From an uncultured Campylobacter sp. (GTDB lineage: Bacteria > Campylobacterota > Campylobacteria > Campylobacterales > Campylobacteraceae), in NCBI RefSeq assembly GCF_938045205.1, contig NZ_CALIMY010000076.1, forward strand, positions 1 to 26,285: 26,285 nt of DNA, read 5' to 3'. Shown here one piece after another: positions 6,406 to 13,611 of this stretch. A program made the translations under genes and the position numbers. The stretch's first letter is position 1. Every line of letters begins with the position of its first letter. The notes below the pieces were generated by a model, which had not been told where the DNA came from, did no database searches, and saw nothing but the letters and a program-made list of their open reading frames with translations.

Positions 6406-6962
6406 AGCAGATGCCCCATCTGCTCTTTTTTGACGCGCAGATAGTTTTCGTTAAATTTATTGGGCGTGATGATTATCGGCACGCGCGCGACCACTTCGAC
6501 CTTTAGATCGTGCAGCTTTTGCGGATTGTTCGTAAGCAGATTTATGCGCGAAATTCCAAAATGAGCGAGTATGAAATCTACGATCTCGTAGGTTCGCTCG
6601 TCCGCTTTGAAGCCGAGTTGATGGTTTGCTTCGATAGTATCGAGGCCCCGGTCTTGCAGCGCGTAGGCGTTTATTTTATTAAAAAGCCCGATATTACGCC
6701 CCTCTTGGCGCAGATAGATCACCATGCCGCCACGCTCCTCGATATATTTTAGGCTCGCTTCGAGCTGGTCGCGGCAGTCGCACTTTAGGCTGCCGATCGC
6801 ATCGCCGGTAAGGCACTCCGAGTGGATCCGCACGTTTACGACGCCCTCCAAAGGCTGCTTAAATATCGCCAAATGCTCCTTGTTCCCTTGCTTGAACGAC
6901 TGAACGCGGAAGCTTCCGAAGCGGGAGGGGAGATTTGCGACCTCTGAAATTTTTATATCCAT
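6402..6962 (-). CDS. ribA: GTP cyclohydrolase II
   Basis: RibA opens the imidazole ring of GTP to give 2,5-diamino-6-ribosylamino-4(3H)-pyrimidinone 5'-phosphate, the first step of riboflavin synthesis. The 186-residue protein is a stand-alone cyclohydrolase II without the RibB domain found in many bifunctional enzymes. Zinc ligands are Cys50, Cys61 and Cys63 (HSECLTGDAIGSLKCDC). The nucleotide-binding and catalytic block is YLRQEGRNIGL at 83-93, followed by DTIEANHQLGF. It ends with LLTNNPQKL and a variable tail. The ATG start is read from a TATAAT box at 6987-6992 on the minus strand, with GGAG about 11 nt before the start. It is the first gene of a four-gene overlapping operon and is divergent from hemB. 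Confidence 0.95.
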   Translation of the reverse strand: MDIKISEVANLPSRFGSFRVQSFKQGNKEHLAIFKQPLEGVVNVRIHSECLTGDAIGSLKCDCRDQLEASLKYIEERGGMVIYLRQEGRNIGLFNKINAYALQDRGLDTIEANHQLGFKADERTYEIVDFILAHFGISRINLLTNNPQKLHDLKVEVVARVPIIITPNKFNENYLRVKKEQMGHLL

Positions 6963-7025
6963 GCTTAAATTTACTCCGATTGTGATATTATAAATCTTAC
7001 AATTCTAGCTAAAAAAGGAAAAATA
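6963..7025. promoter_or_regulatory. Divergent promoter region between ribA and hemB
   Basis: Only 63 bp separate the two start codons. The sequence TATTATAAAT at 6986-6995 reads as TATAAT on the minus strand (6987-6992), a good -10 for ribA. On the plus strand the same bases offer TATTAT or TTATAA for hemB, with TG just upstream (6981-6984). The hemB ribosome-binding site AAAAAAGG ends at 7018. The two promoters would overlap, so expression of the two operons could be mutually exclusive; this is inference. Confidence 0.4.
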
Positions 7026-8000
7026 ATGTTTAAACGATTTAGACGGCTACGAATAAACCCTGCGCTTAGGGATCTGGTGCGACAAACCGATCTGCAAACC
7101 CGCTCGCTGATCTATCCGCTTTTTGTCGTGGAAGGAAGCGGTATCAAAAAGGAGATCGCCTCGATGCCTGGCGTATTTCAGATGAGCGTCGATGAAATTT
7201 TAAAAGAGTGCGAAATTCTCACATCGCTTGGTTTGGATAAAATTTTACTTTTCGGAATTCCTTCGCTAAAGGACAGCATCGGCTCGGACGCGCTAAGCGA
7301 GGACGGCATCATCGCGACTTCTCTGCGCGCGATAAAGGCTAAATTTCCAAATTTGCTCGTCATCACCGATCTGTGCTTTTGCGAATACACCGATCACGGG
7401 CACTGCGGCATCATCGATCATGTGCATCAGACGGTGGATAACGACGCGACGCTTGAAATTTCGGCGCAGCAGGCGCTCATCCACGCCAAAGCGGGCGCAG
7501 ATATGATTGCACCCAGCGGCATGATGGACGGCATTATCGCTACCTTGAGAGAGACGCTTGATCGCGGCGGATTTGAAAATTTACCGATTATGGCGTATTC
7601 GACGAAGTTTGCCAGCGGCTACTACGGGCCGTTTCGCGATGTGGCTGAGAGCGCGCCGAGTTTCGGCGACCGCAGCAGCTACCAGATGGATCCCGCAAAT
7701 AGATTTGAGGCAATCAACGAAAGCCTGCAAGACGAGGCGCAGGGAGCGGATATCTTGATGATAAAGCCCGCGCTTGCGTATCTGGATCTGATCAGAGACC
7801 TGCGGGAGCGCACGCTGCTGCCGATCTGTGCGTATAACGTAAGCGGCGAATACTCGCTTTTGCAGGCGGGTAAAAAAGCGGGCGTGATCGACTATGAGCG
7901 CGTGATGATGGAGACGATGATAGGCATAAGGCGCGCCGGCGCGGATATGATCATCACCTATCACGCCAAGGAGATCGCGGAAATTTTAAATAGGGGCTAG
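7026..8000 (+). CDS. hemB: Delta-aminolevulinic acid dehydratase (porphobilinogen synthase)
   Basis: HemB joins two 5-aminolevulinate molecules into porphobilinogen, the second committed step of heme synthesis, in the cytoplasm as an octamer. The 324-residue length is standard. Active-site lysines are Lys194 (YSTKFASGYYGPF) and the Schiff-base Lys247 (ILMIKPALAYLD). The zinc cysteines of the Zn-dependent type are present as Cys117, Cys119 and Cys127 (DLCFCEYTDHGHCG). The ATG at 7026 has AAAAAAGG 7 nt upstream. It leads a plus-strand run that includes hemN, another heme gene. Its stop is 2 nt before the next start, so the toxin-antitoxin pair is probably co-transcribed with it. In C. jejuni argF directly follows hemB, as I recall; here two extra genes intervene. 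Confidence 0.96.
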   Translation: MFKRFRRLRINPALRDLVRQTDLQTRSLIYPLFVVEGSGIKKEIASMPGVFQMSVDEILKECEILTSLGLDKILLFGIPSLKDSIGSDALSEDGIIATSLRAIKAKFPNLLVITDLCFCEYTDHGHCGIIDHVHQTVDNDATLEISAQQALIHAKAGADMIAPSGMMDGIIATLRETLDRGGFENLPIMAYSTKFASGYYGPFRDVAESAPSFGDRSSYQMDPANRFEAINESLQDEAQGADILMIKPALAYLDLIRDLRERTLLPICAYNVSGEYSLLQAGKKAGVIDYERVMMETMIGIRRAGADMIITYHAKEIAEILNRG

Positions 8001-8002
8001 CG

Positions 8003-8218
8003 ATGAATAAAATAGCACTAGAGATTAAAAGTAACGAAATGCAAGCCGTCTTGGAAGCCGTGATGAAGCTGGCAAAAAAGATGAAATTTGAAGCTAAAAT
8101 TTTATCTGAAAATGAAGATGAGTGCATAGAGAATTTCGACGAGCTTTCGAGCGCCGTTATTGCGAAACTGGATAAGCCGAGCAATAGGGCCGTTTTTGAG
8201 CGATTAAAGGATAAATGA
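8003..8218 (+). CDS. Putative antitoxin of a Doc-type toxin-antitoxin pair
   Basis: This 71-residue acidic protein is called an antitoxin from its place and shape, not from a recognised family. It starts 2 nt after hemB, with AGGGG inside the hemB end as ribosome-binding site, and ends 9 nt before a Doc-type toxin. An N-terminal segment (MNKIALEIKSNEMQAVLEAVMKLA..., residues 1-33) looks like strand then helix. An acidic linker (SENEDECIENFDE, about 35-47) follows, then a C-terminal helical tail (LDKPSNRAVFERLKDK, about 56-71) suited to wrapping a toxin. The Phd N-terminal DNA-binding block is not evident, so it may belong to another antitoxin family or only neutralise. The pair is more AT-rich than hemB and argF, consistent with acquisition. 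Confidence 0.6.
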   Translation: MNKIALEIKSNEMQAVLEAVMKLAKKMKFEAKILSENEDECIENFDELSSAVIAKLDKPSNRAVFERLKDK

Positions 8219-8227
8219 AAAAGACAA

Positions 8228-8620
8228 ATGAAATATTTAACGCTGCATCAGGCTATTCTCATCCACGATAAAATGCTAGAAAAAATAGGCGGAAGCAAAG
8301 GTTATAATAAAACTTCGCTTGGCTATTTATCTTCCGCGTTGCAGAATATAAAAAACGATCTGTATTATCCTACTATGTCGGATAAACTCGTGCATTTGAC
8401 GCATTCGTGCATAAAATTTCATCCTTTCACCGACGGCAATAAAAGGACGGCGATTTTGCTAGCCGATATGTTTTTATCGGTGAATTCTATAGTTTTGGAC
8501 GACGAGGAATTTTATGCGGCGATGGAAGACGTAGTCGTAAAGGTGGCTACGGGCGATATGACGAAAGGCGATTTAAAAGAATTTTTTAGTAAATTTATAA
8601 AAGATAAAGGAGCGATATGA
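8228..8620 (+). CDS. doc: Doc-type (death-on-curing) toxin, Fic/Doc superfamily
   Basis: The 130-residue protein carries the Fic/Doc core motif HPFTDGNKRTA at residues 65-75. The GNKR form, not GNGR, is typical of Doc toxins, which in phage P1 phosphorylate a C-terminal threonine of EF-Tu and stop translation, instead of transferring AMP. Family features before the motif include KIGGSKGYNKTSLGYLSSAL and the YYP block. After it come ADMFLSVNSIVLDD and a helix-rich tail. Compared with P1 Doc, the catalytic His, Asp, Asn, Lys and Arg are kept (His65, Asp69, Asn71, Lys72, Arg73), but the position of P1 Asn78 is Leu77 here. The start has only weak AAAAGA upstream and probably depends on coupling to the antitoxin. 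The stop overlaps the argF start (ATGA). Whether it is active cannot be judged from sequence alone. Confidence 0.85.
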   Translation: MKYLTLHQAILIHDKMLEKIGGSKGYNKTSLGYLSSALQNIKNDLYYPTMSDKLVHLTHSCIKFHPFTDGNKRTAILLADMFLSVNSIVLDDEEFYAAMEDVVVKVATGDMTKGDLKEFFSKFIKDKGAI

Positions 8621-9540
8621 GGCACTTTCTTACGTTAAACGATTTTAGCAAAGACGAGATAATCGAAATTTTAAATTTAGCCTTTAAGATTAAAAAAGAA
8701 GCCAAGGCGCGAAATTTCAAGCCATATTTAAAAGATCAAAAATTAGCGATGATATTTGAAAAAAGCTCGACCAGGACGCGCGTTAGCTTTGACGTGGGGA
8801 TGAATGAGCTCGGCGGGTACGCGCTGTTTTTGAGCAGTCGCGACATACAGCTCGGGCGCGGCGAGCCTATCAAAGACACTGCACGCGTGATTTCGCGAAT
8901 GTGCGATCTAATCATGGCGCGCGTAAATCGCCACGAGACGCTAATAGAGCTTGCGGAATTTAGCCGCGTGCCGGTGATAAACGGGCTAAGCGATAAATTT
9001 CATCCCGTGCAGCTGATGGCGGATCTAATGACGATCGTGGAGTGCGGCACCTCAATTGCAAAGATAAAAGCCGCGTACGTGGGCGACGGCAACAATATGA
9101 CGCACTCGTGGCTGATGCTTGCCAGCAAGCTTGGCTTTGAGCTGCGAGTAGCGACGCCCGTGGGCTACGAGGCCGATCCGCAGATACTAGCGCAGGCGCG
9201 GCAAAATGCCGAAATTTCAGGCGCTAAAATTTTAATAACGAACGATATAAAGGAAGCCGCAAGGGGCGCAAACGTCGTGACGACCGATACTTGGGTCTCG
9301 ATGGGGCAAGAAGCCGAAAAGGAGCAAAGAATTCGCGATTTTGCGGGCTTTTGCGTGGACGAAAGCTTAATGGCTCTGGCTAAAAAAAACGCGATCTTTT
9401 TGCACTGCCTGCCGGCGTACCGCGGATATGAGGTGAGCGAGGCCGTGTTTGAAGCGCACGCGGATGAAATTTTTGCAGAGGCGGAAAATCGCCTGCACGC
9501 GCAAAAGGGCGTTATGGTCTGGCTGGATCAAAGAAGGTAA
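8617..9540 (+). CDS. argF: Ornithine carbamoyltransferase
   Basis: ArgF condenses ornithine and carbamoyl phosphate to citrulline in arginine synthesis; the active enzyme is a cytoplasmic trimer. The 307-residue length is typical. The carbamoyl-phosphate loop STRTR lies at residues 51-55 (FEKSSTRTRVSFDVGM), HPVQ at 129-132, the ornithine-side DTWVSMGQE near 224-232, and the catalytic-cysteine motif HCLPAYRG at 263-270. The ATG overlaps the doc stop by 4 nt, and its ribosome-binding site AAAGGAG lies inside the last doc codons. Translation of argF can therefore be coupled to that of a toxin gene, an odd arrangement for a biosynthetic enzyme. DUF2603 follows after 14 nt. Confidence 0.96.
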   Translation: MRHFLTLNDFSKDEIIEILNLAFKIKKEAKARNFKPYLKDQKLAMIFEKSSTRTRVSFDVGMNELGGYALFLSSRDIQLGRGEPIKDTARVISRMCDLIMARVNRHETLIELAEFSRVPVINGLSDKFHPVQLMADLMTIVECGTSIAKIKAAYVGDGNNMTHSWLMLASKLGFELRVATPVGYEADPQILAQARQNAEISGAKILITNDIKEAARGANVVTTDTWVSMGQEAEKEQRIRDFAGFCVDESLMALAKKNAIFLHCLPAYRGYEVSEAVFEAHADEIFAEAENRLHAQKGVMVWLDQRR

Positions 9541-9554
9541 ATTTAGGAGAAAGC

Positions 9555-10037
9555 ATGGAAGAAAAAGATAAAGCGCTAAAAAAGATCGACAAAGCGAGCG
9601 AATTTTTCGGGCTGGATAGCTCGAAAAGGACGGTTTTTGAAATTTCGCAGGGCGAGGACAACGAGAAAAAACTCACTTTAAAAAGCGGCTCGTGGAGCGA
9701 CGAGGAGCCGTGGTTCGGCATCGACGAAAATAACGAAGTACACACGATGATCTCGATAAAATCGCTTGCAAATCTCATCGCTGCGACCAAAAACGCGATG
9801 CAGGAAAATTTTAATCTCAAGCTTGAGCGCTCGATCTTGCAGCATACGCCGGTGGATTTCGGCGACGCGTGGATCGTGTGCATGGACGAGATCAGAAGGC
9901 TTACGGGCGCAGATCCGAGTGCAAAAAGATTAAGCTTAGACGTCGATGCCGTCGTCTCGCGCGTAAAAAGCCTGCATCCGAACCTTTTCATCGACATCGA
10001 AGAGCTTATCAAAACCAAGGCGGGCGGCCGTGAATAG
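9555..10037 (+). CDS. DUF2603 protein (Campylobacterota-specific, Cj0993c-like)
   Basis: This 160-residue soluble protein matches my recollection of DUF2603, a family seen almost only in Campylobacter, Helicobacter and relatives and placed next to hemN and argF in C. jejuni (Cj0993c). No catalytic motif is visible. The protein is charged, with segments EPWFGIDENNEVHTMISIKS and HTPVDFGDAWIVCMDEIRR that look like a mixed alpha/beta fold, and has no signal peptide or membrane helix. The start ATG has AGGAG 6 nt upstream. Its last 8 bases overlap the start of hemN, so the two are probably translated together. Its conserved place inside a heme/Fe-S operon hints at a role near heme synthesis, but this is inference. 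Confidence 0.85.
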   Translation: MEEKDKALKKIDKASEFFGLDSSKRTVFEISQGEDNEKKLTLKSGSWSDEEPWFGIDENNEVHTMISIKSLANLIAATKNAMQENFNLKLERSILQHTPVDFGDAWIVCMDEIRRLTGADPSAKRLSLDVDAVVSRVKSLHPNLFIDIEELIKTKAGGRE

Positions 10038-11394
10038 CATAGACTTCGACGCTTATGCGAAATTTTCGCGCCCTGGACCGCGCTACACGAGCTATCCGAC
10101 CGCTTTGGAATTTAGCGAAAATTTCAGCTACGACGGGTATTTGAACGAGCTGAAAAATCAGAAAAGCTCTACGCCGCTGTCGCTTTACTTTCACATGCCG
10201 TTTTGCCGCTCCGCCTGTTATTTTTGCGGCTGCAACGTAATCTACACCGGTAAGCGCGACAAGATGGATCGCTATTTGGACTATATCGAGCGCGAAATGC
10301 AAATTTTAAGCGGCGTCGTGGACGGCTCCAGGCAGGTTGTGCAGATGCACTTCGGTGGCGGCACGCCTACATATTTTAGCGCCGAACAGCTCGCGCGCCA
10401 CATAAAAAATATCAAAAAATATTTTAAAAACTTCAGCTCCGAAGCCGAGATCAGTTGCGAGATCGATCCGCGGTTTTTAAACGCCGAGCAGCTTGACGTG
10501 CTTGTTTCAAACGGCTTTAATCGCATCAGCTACGGCGTGCAGGACTTTGATGAGCGCGTGCAAAAGGAGATCCACCGCATCCAGCCTTTCGAACTTACGA
10601 GGGACGTCATAGCCATGGCGCGCGAGAGGGGGATAAAATCGATAAATATGGATCTGATCTATGGTCTTCCGTATCAGAGCCTAGCTAGCTTTAAGCGCAC
10701 GCTGGAGCTTGCGCTTTCGCTTGATCCGGACCGCTTCGCGATTTTTAACTACGCTCACGTGCCGTGGATCAAAAAATCTATGCGTAAATTTGACGAGACG
10801 ACCCTGCCCGAGCCTAAAGTGAAGCTTGAAATTTTGAAATTTACCCACGATTTTTTAAGCGCGAACGGATATGAGATGATCGGCATGGATCACTACTCAA
10901 AGCCCGCGGACGAGCTTCATGCCGCGCTTAAAAACGGCTCGCTGCACCGTAATTTCCAAGGCTATACGACCAAGGGCGGCGCCGATCTGATCGGCATCGG
11001 GCTAACCAGCATCGGCGAGGGCGCGCGCCACTACGCGCAAAATTTCAAAGATATGGACGCTTACGAGGCCGCGATAGATGCGGGCAGGCTGCCGTATTGC
11101 AGGGGCGTTTTGCTAAATGAAGAGGATCTGCTGCGCAAAGAGGTGATTATGGGGCTGATGAGTAATTTTTGCGTCGATATAGAGGCGATCGAGGAGAAAT
11201 TTAAGATAAAATTTTTCGAGCATTTCGGCGCGAGCCTAAAGCAGCTTGAGGCGCTAAAGGATTTCGTACAAGTCTCGCCGCATAGAATTTCCGTAACGCC
11301 CACCGGTACGCTTTTGATCCGCAATATCGCGATGTGCTTTGATGAGTATATGGGTAAAAATTTAGGCGAAAAGCGCTTTTCTAAAACCGTCTAA
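10030..11394 (+). CDS. hemN: Oxygen-independent coproporphyrinogen III oxidase (radical SAM)
   Basis: HemN converts coproporphyrinogen III to protoporphyrinogen IX without oxygen, using a [4Fe-4S] cluster and S-adenosylmethionine; this suits a microaerophile or anaerobe. The radical-SAM cysteines are Cys59, Cys63 and Cys66, and the HemN-specific fourth is Cys68 (MPFCRSACYFCGCNV). The second SAM motif HFGGGTPTY follows at 108-116, then YGVQDF and NMDLIYGLPYQS. The 454-residue length and the N-terminal block GPRYTSYPTA match true HemN, unlike the shorter HemW-type proteins, which lack the fourth cysteine. The GTG start overlaps DUF2603 by 8 nt, with AAGG about 9 nt upstream. The next gene starts 6 nt after the stop. 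Confidence 0.95.
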   Translation: MNSIDFDAYAKFSRPGPRYTSYPTALEFSENFSYDGYLNELKNQKSSTPLSLYFHMPFCRSACYFCGCNVIYTGKRDKMDRYLDYIEREMQILSGVVDGSRQVVQMHFGGGTPTYFSAEQLARHIKNIKKYFKNFSSEAEISCEIDPRFLNAEQLDVLVSNGFNRISYGVQDFDERVQKEIHRIQPFELTRDVIAMARERGIKSINMDLIYGLPYQSLASFKRTLELALSLDPDRFAIFNYAHVPWIKKSMRKFDETTLPEPKVKLEILKFTHDFLSANGYEMIGMDHYSKPADELHAALKNGSLHRNFQGYTTKGGADLIGIGLTSIGEGARHYAQNFKDMDAYEAAIDAGRLPYCRGVLLNEEDLLRKEVIMGLMSNFCVDIEAIEEKFKIKFFEHFGASLKQLEALKDFVQVSPHRISVTPTGTLLIRNIAMCFDEYMGKNLGEKRFSKTV

Positions 11395-11399
11395 GCAGT

Positions 11400-12710
11400 G
11401 TGGCTATGAGTAGGGCAAAGCTTGGAGCGTTCGATTTTGCGGCACTTAGTGAGCGCTGCGTAAAATGCGGTAAATGTATCCAAGTCTGCACGATTCATGG
11501 CATTAACGGCGATGAAGTAACGAGCCCGCGCGGATTTGTGGATCTTTTGGGTGCTTACGGCAGAAATGAGCTAAAGCTTGATAAAAACGCTAAGAAAATT
11601 TTTGAGAGCTGCTTTTTATGCACCAACTGCGTAGATATTTGCGGTGAGTCTTTGCCCATAGATACGGCAATCGAGAATGTTCGCGCGCGCATTGCGGAAA
11701 AATTTGGCATCGCGTGGTACAAAAAAGCTGCGTTTTGGCTGCTCGGGCACCGCAAAGCGCTGGATCTAGCAGCAGCGCTTGGATACGTGTTTCTTAGCTG
11801 TGGCTTTAAGATGCGAAAAGATACGCAAAGCTCTATGTCGCCTAGATTTGACTTGCCACTACTTAAAAAAGAGCGCTTGCTACCTGCGCTTGCAAAAAAG
11901 AGTTTTATGAACTCGCACGCAGAATTTATCGACAACGGCGGCGAAAAAACTATCGGAATTTTTATCGGCTGCATGGCAAACTACGCTTACACGGGCGTAG
12001 GCGAGGCGATTTTACATATCGCGCGAACGCTAAAGCTAAACGTAAATTTGATGAAGGAACAAGCCTGTTGCGGCGCTCCTGCGTATTTTACGGGAGATTT
12101 TGCGGCGGTTGAACGCGTGGCAAAATTTAATATAGCATATTTCGAAAGAGTCATGCCTGCTCTTGATGCGATTATCGTGCCCGAGGCTACGTGCTCTGCG
12201 ATGTTGCGGGTGGATTACGCGCATTTTTTTGAAAATGAGCCGCAATGGAAAGCCCGCGCGCAAAAGCTTGCAAGTAAAATTTTTATGGCTAGCGAATACT
12301 TTTATAAATTTACAAACTTAAGTGATCTTTTGATGCGCCACGGCAAAAGGGCTTTAGCGATTACTTATCACGATCCGTGCCATGCCCGCAAAATGCAGGG
12401 TATTTGGAAAGAACCGCGCGGCTTGCTCGCTCAAAACTACGAAATAACCGAGATGGATGAGCCTAATAAATGCTGCGGATTTGGCGGCGTGACGATGCAA
12501 ACCGAGCGCTACGAGCTCGCGCGCGCAGTGGGATTAGCTAAGGCGCGTGCAATGGCAGATCTGCCTGTGCGCGTAGTCTCCGCCGAGTGCAGTGCGTGCA
12601 GGATGCAGCTAAATAACTCACTTTCTTTAAGCGGCTCGCAGATGAGGTGCATAAATCCGCTAGAGCTCATCGCTGAAGCGCTTATAGGCGAGGAAAATTC
12701 CAATGGATAA
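11400..12710 (+). CDS. GlpC/LutA-like (Fe-S)-binding protein with two CCG domains (Cj0991c-like)
   Basis: The 436-residue protein resembles GlpC/GlcF/LutA-type electron-transfer subunits. Two [4Fe-4S] motifs lie at the N-terminus: Cys20, 23, 26, 30 (CVKCGKCIQVC) and Cys71, 74, 77, 81 (CFLCTNCVDIC). Two cysteine-rich CCG domains follow: the first with Cys191, Cys223-224 and Cys265 (EQACCGAP), the second with Cys327 and Cys358-359 (HDPCHARKMQG, NKCCGFGG), ending in SAECSAC. Such subunits usually pass electrons from a flavin dehydrogenase to quinone, often through a non-cubane cluster in the CCG domains. No dehydrogenase partner is next to it. It sits last in the hemB-hemN run, as Cj0991c does, so a link to HemN is possible but unproven. 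The start is GTG at 11400 or ATG at 11406; neither has a good ribosome-binding site. Confidence 0.85.
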   Translation: MAMSRAKLGAFDFAALSERCVKCGKCIQVCTIHGINGDEVTSPRGFVDLLGAYGRNELKLDKNAKKIFESCFLCTNCVDICGESLPIDTAIENVRARIAEKFGIAWYKKAAFWLLGHRKALDLAAALGYVFLSCGFKMRKDTQSSMSPRFDLPLLKKERLLPALAKKSFMNSHAEFIDNGGEKTIGIFIGCMANYAYTGVGEAILHIARTLKLNVNLMKEQACCGAPAYFTGDFAAVERVAKFNIAYFERVMPALDAIIVPEATCSAMLRVDYAHFFENEPQWKARAQKLASKIFMASEYFYKFTNLSDLLMRHGKRALAITYHDPCHARKMQGIWKEPRGLLAQNYEITEMDEPNKCCGFGGVTMQTERYELARAVGLAKARAMADLPVRVVSAECSACRMQLNNSLSLSGSQMRCINPLELIAEALIGEENSNG

Positions 12711-12789
12711 ATTTTGCGTTTTAGAAGCTCCTGCATTTCGCCAGCTTTTTACTCAATTCACATCCTGGGGTAAAATTCTGTACTTTTGA
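12703..12789 (+). pseudogene. Short coupled reading frame, possible remnant of a decayed gene
   Basis: An ATG overlaps the end of the Fe-S protein gene (its TAA is at 12708-12710) and has AGGA 8 nt upstream, a normal coupled start. It encodes only 28 residues, opening MDKFCVLEAPAFRQLF, before a TGA at 12787. The same frame further on, after several stops, contains protein-like RFASLGFWTK and AEAVHGEPIDFVATGD (about 12847-12927). One reading is a gene that once followed the Fe-S protein and has since been broken by several stops. I cannot name the parent gene. It could equally be chance, or a genuine short leader peptide. Confidence 0.3.
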
Positions 12790-13321
12790 AATTTTGGTTT
12801 TTAAAAATTATGATTAAATTTTATCGTTAGCTTGTAAAGGTTGCGGTTTGCGTCTTTGGGCTTTTGGACAAAGTAGGCTGAAGCGGTGCACGGTGAGCCC
12901 ATAGATTTTGTTGCTACGGGGGATTGAGCAATATGATTTTAAATACTAAAATTTTGTAGTTTAGAATTTTAGCTGAGGGATTTGCGCAAAATTTTAAGAA
13001 GTTGAATTGAGGGATGGATTTTGGCAGAATTTTAATTTTATGTGGCATTATTTGAAATTCTATGGAATTTGTGCTGTGAGCAAATAGCTAGAATTTTGAT
13101 TTATTGATTTGCGTGGCGGAGCAGGCTTAAAGCGCGAATTTTAAATTTCGTAAAATTTAAGAATTAGTTACGTATGAGCTTCTTCTACTTCGCGGTTTTG
13201 GCGTTGGGGCAAAATTTCTTTCAAAAATGCCAAAGTATGCATAAAATATACTCACAATTTTTAGCACGAGATATTTAGCAAAAAAGGCTAAGCTAGCAAG
13301 ATCATGGATTTAAATTTAATT
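12790..13321. other. Gene-poor stretch with AAATTT/GCG texture
   Basis: No gene longer than about 40 codons with a credible start is seen on either strand. The left part (to about 12930) may be the tail of the decayed frame at 12703. The rest is AT-rich, with repeated TAGAATTTTA, AAATTTT and scattered GCG words, similar in style to the island at 1-304. I see no convincing terminator after the Fe-S protein gene and no clear RNA gene. Confidence 0.4.
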
Positions 13322-13534
13322 TTATCCTTGCTCTTTTGTGTCATCTTCAGAGTCCAGCTTTGCTTCTTCGATCAAGAGCCTGTTGGCTTCGGTAGCCTTT
13401 TTTATCTCGCTTAAGTTTTCTTCTATCTTATTTAGGCGCTTTTCAAGGGTATTTAGACGCTTTTCAGAGCGGGAGATAAAATAATAAATCAAATAAATCA
13501 TAAAAACTATTATGATCCAAGGTACGATTTTCAT
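13322..13534 (-). CDS. Small single-pass membrane protein with coiled coil, unknown function
   Basis: The 70-residue product has one N-terminal membrane helix (about residues 4-20, VPWIIIVFMIYLIYYFI), then a charged region with heptad-like spacing from about 22 to 60 (RLNTLEKRLNKIEENLSEI), and an acidic tail. This suggests a membrane-anchored coiled coil facing the cytoplasm, somewhat like small DivIC/YneF- or phage-shock-type proteins, but no family can be assigned. The frame is open to 13618, but the ATG at 13534 is chosen because AAGGA lies 8 nt upstream and the membrane helix starts immediately. A TATAAT box at 13566-13571 (minus strand) lies about 32 nt before the start. It is a lone gene, divergent from the tRNA-tuf operon. 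Confidence 0.75.
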   Translation of the reverse strand: MKIVPWIIIVFMIYLIYYFISRSEKRLNTLEKRLNKIEENLSEIKKATEANRLLIEEAKLDSEDDTKEQG

Positions 13535-13565
13535 ATAAAATTCCTTAAAATTTAAAATTGCGCGC

Positions 13566-13571
13566 ATTATA
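13566..13571 (-). promoter_or_regulatory. Probable -10 box of the small membrane protein gene
   Basis: The minus strand reads GCTATAATGCG, a perfect -10 hexamer about 32 nt before the ATG at 13534. No clear -35 is visible. It lies about 40 bp from the oppositely oriented tRNA-tuf promoter. Confidence 0.5.
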
Positions 13572-13611
13572 GCAGAAATTTTATGAAATTTTAAAATAGG
13601 CTGTTTTAGCC

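Noticed and set aside
7581..7964. 127-codon minus-strand frame within hemB
   Set aside because: It is fully antisense to hemB, which has complete active-site motifs; the peptide has no family features.
8228..8620. Fic-type AMP-transferase instead of Doc
   Set aside because: The motif reads GNKR, not GNGR, and the protein is short (130 aa) like Doc; AMP transfer is therefore less likely.
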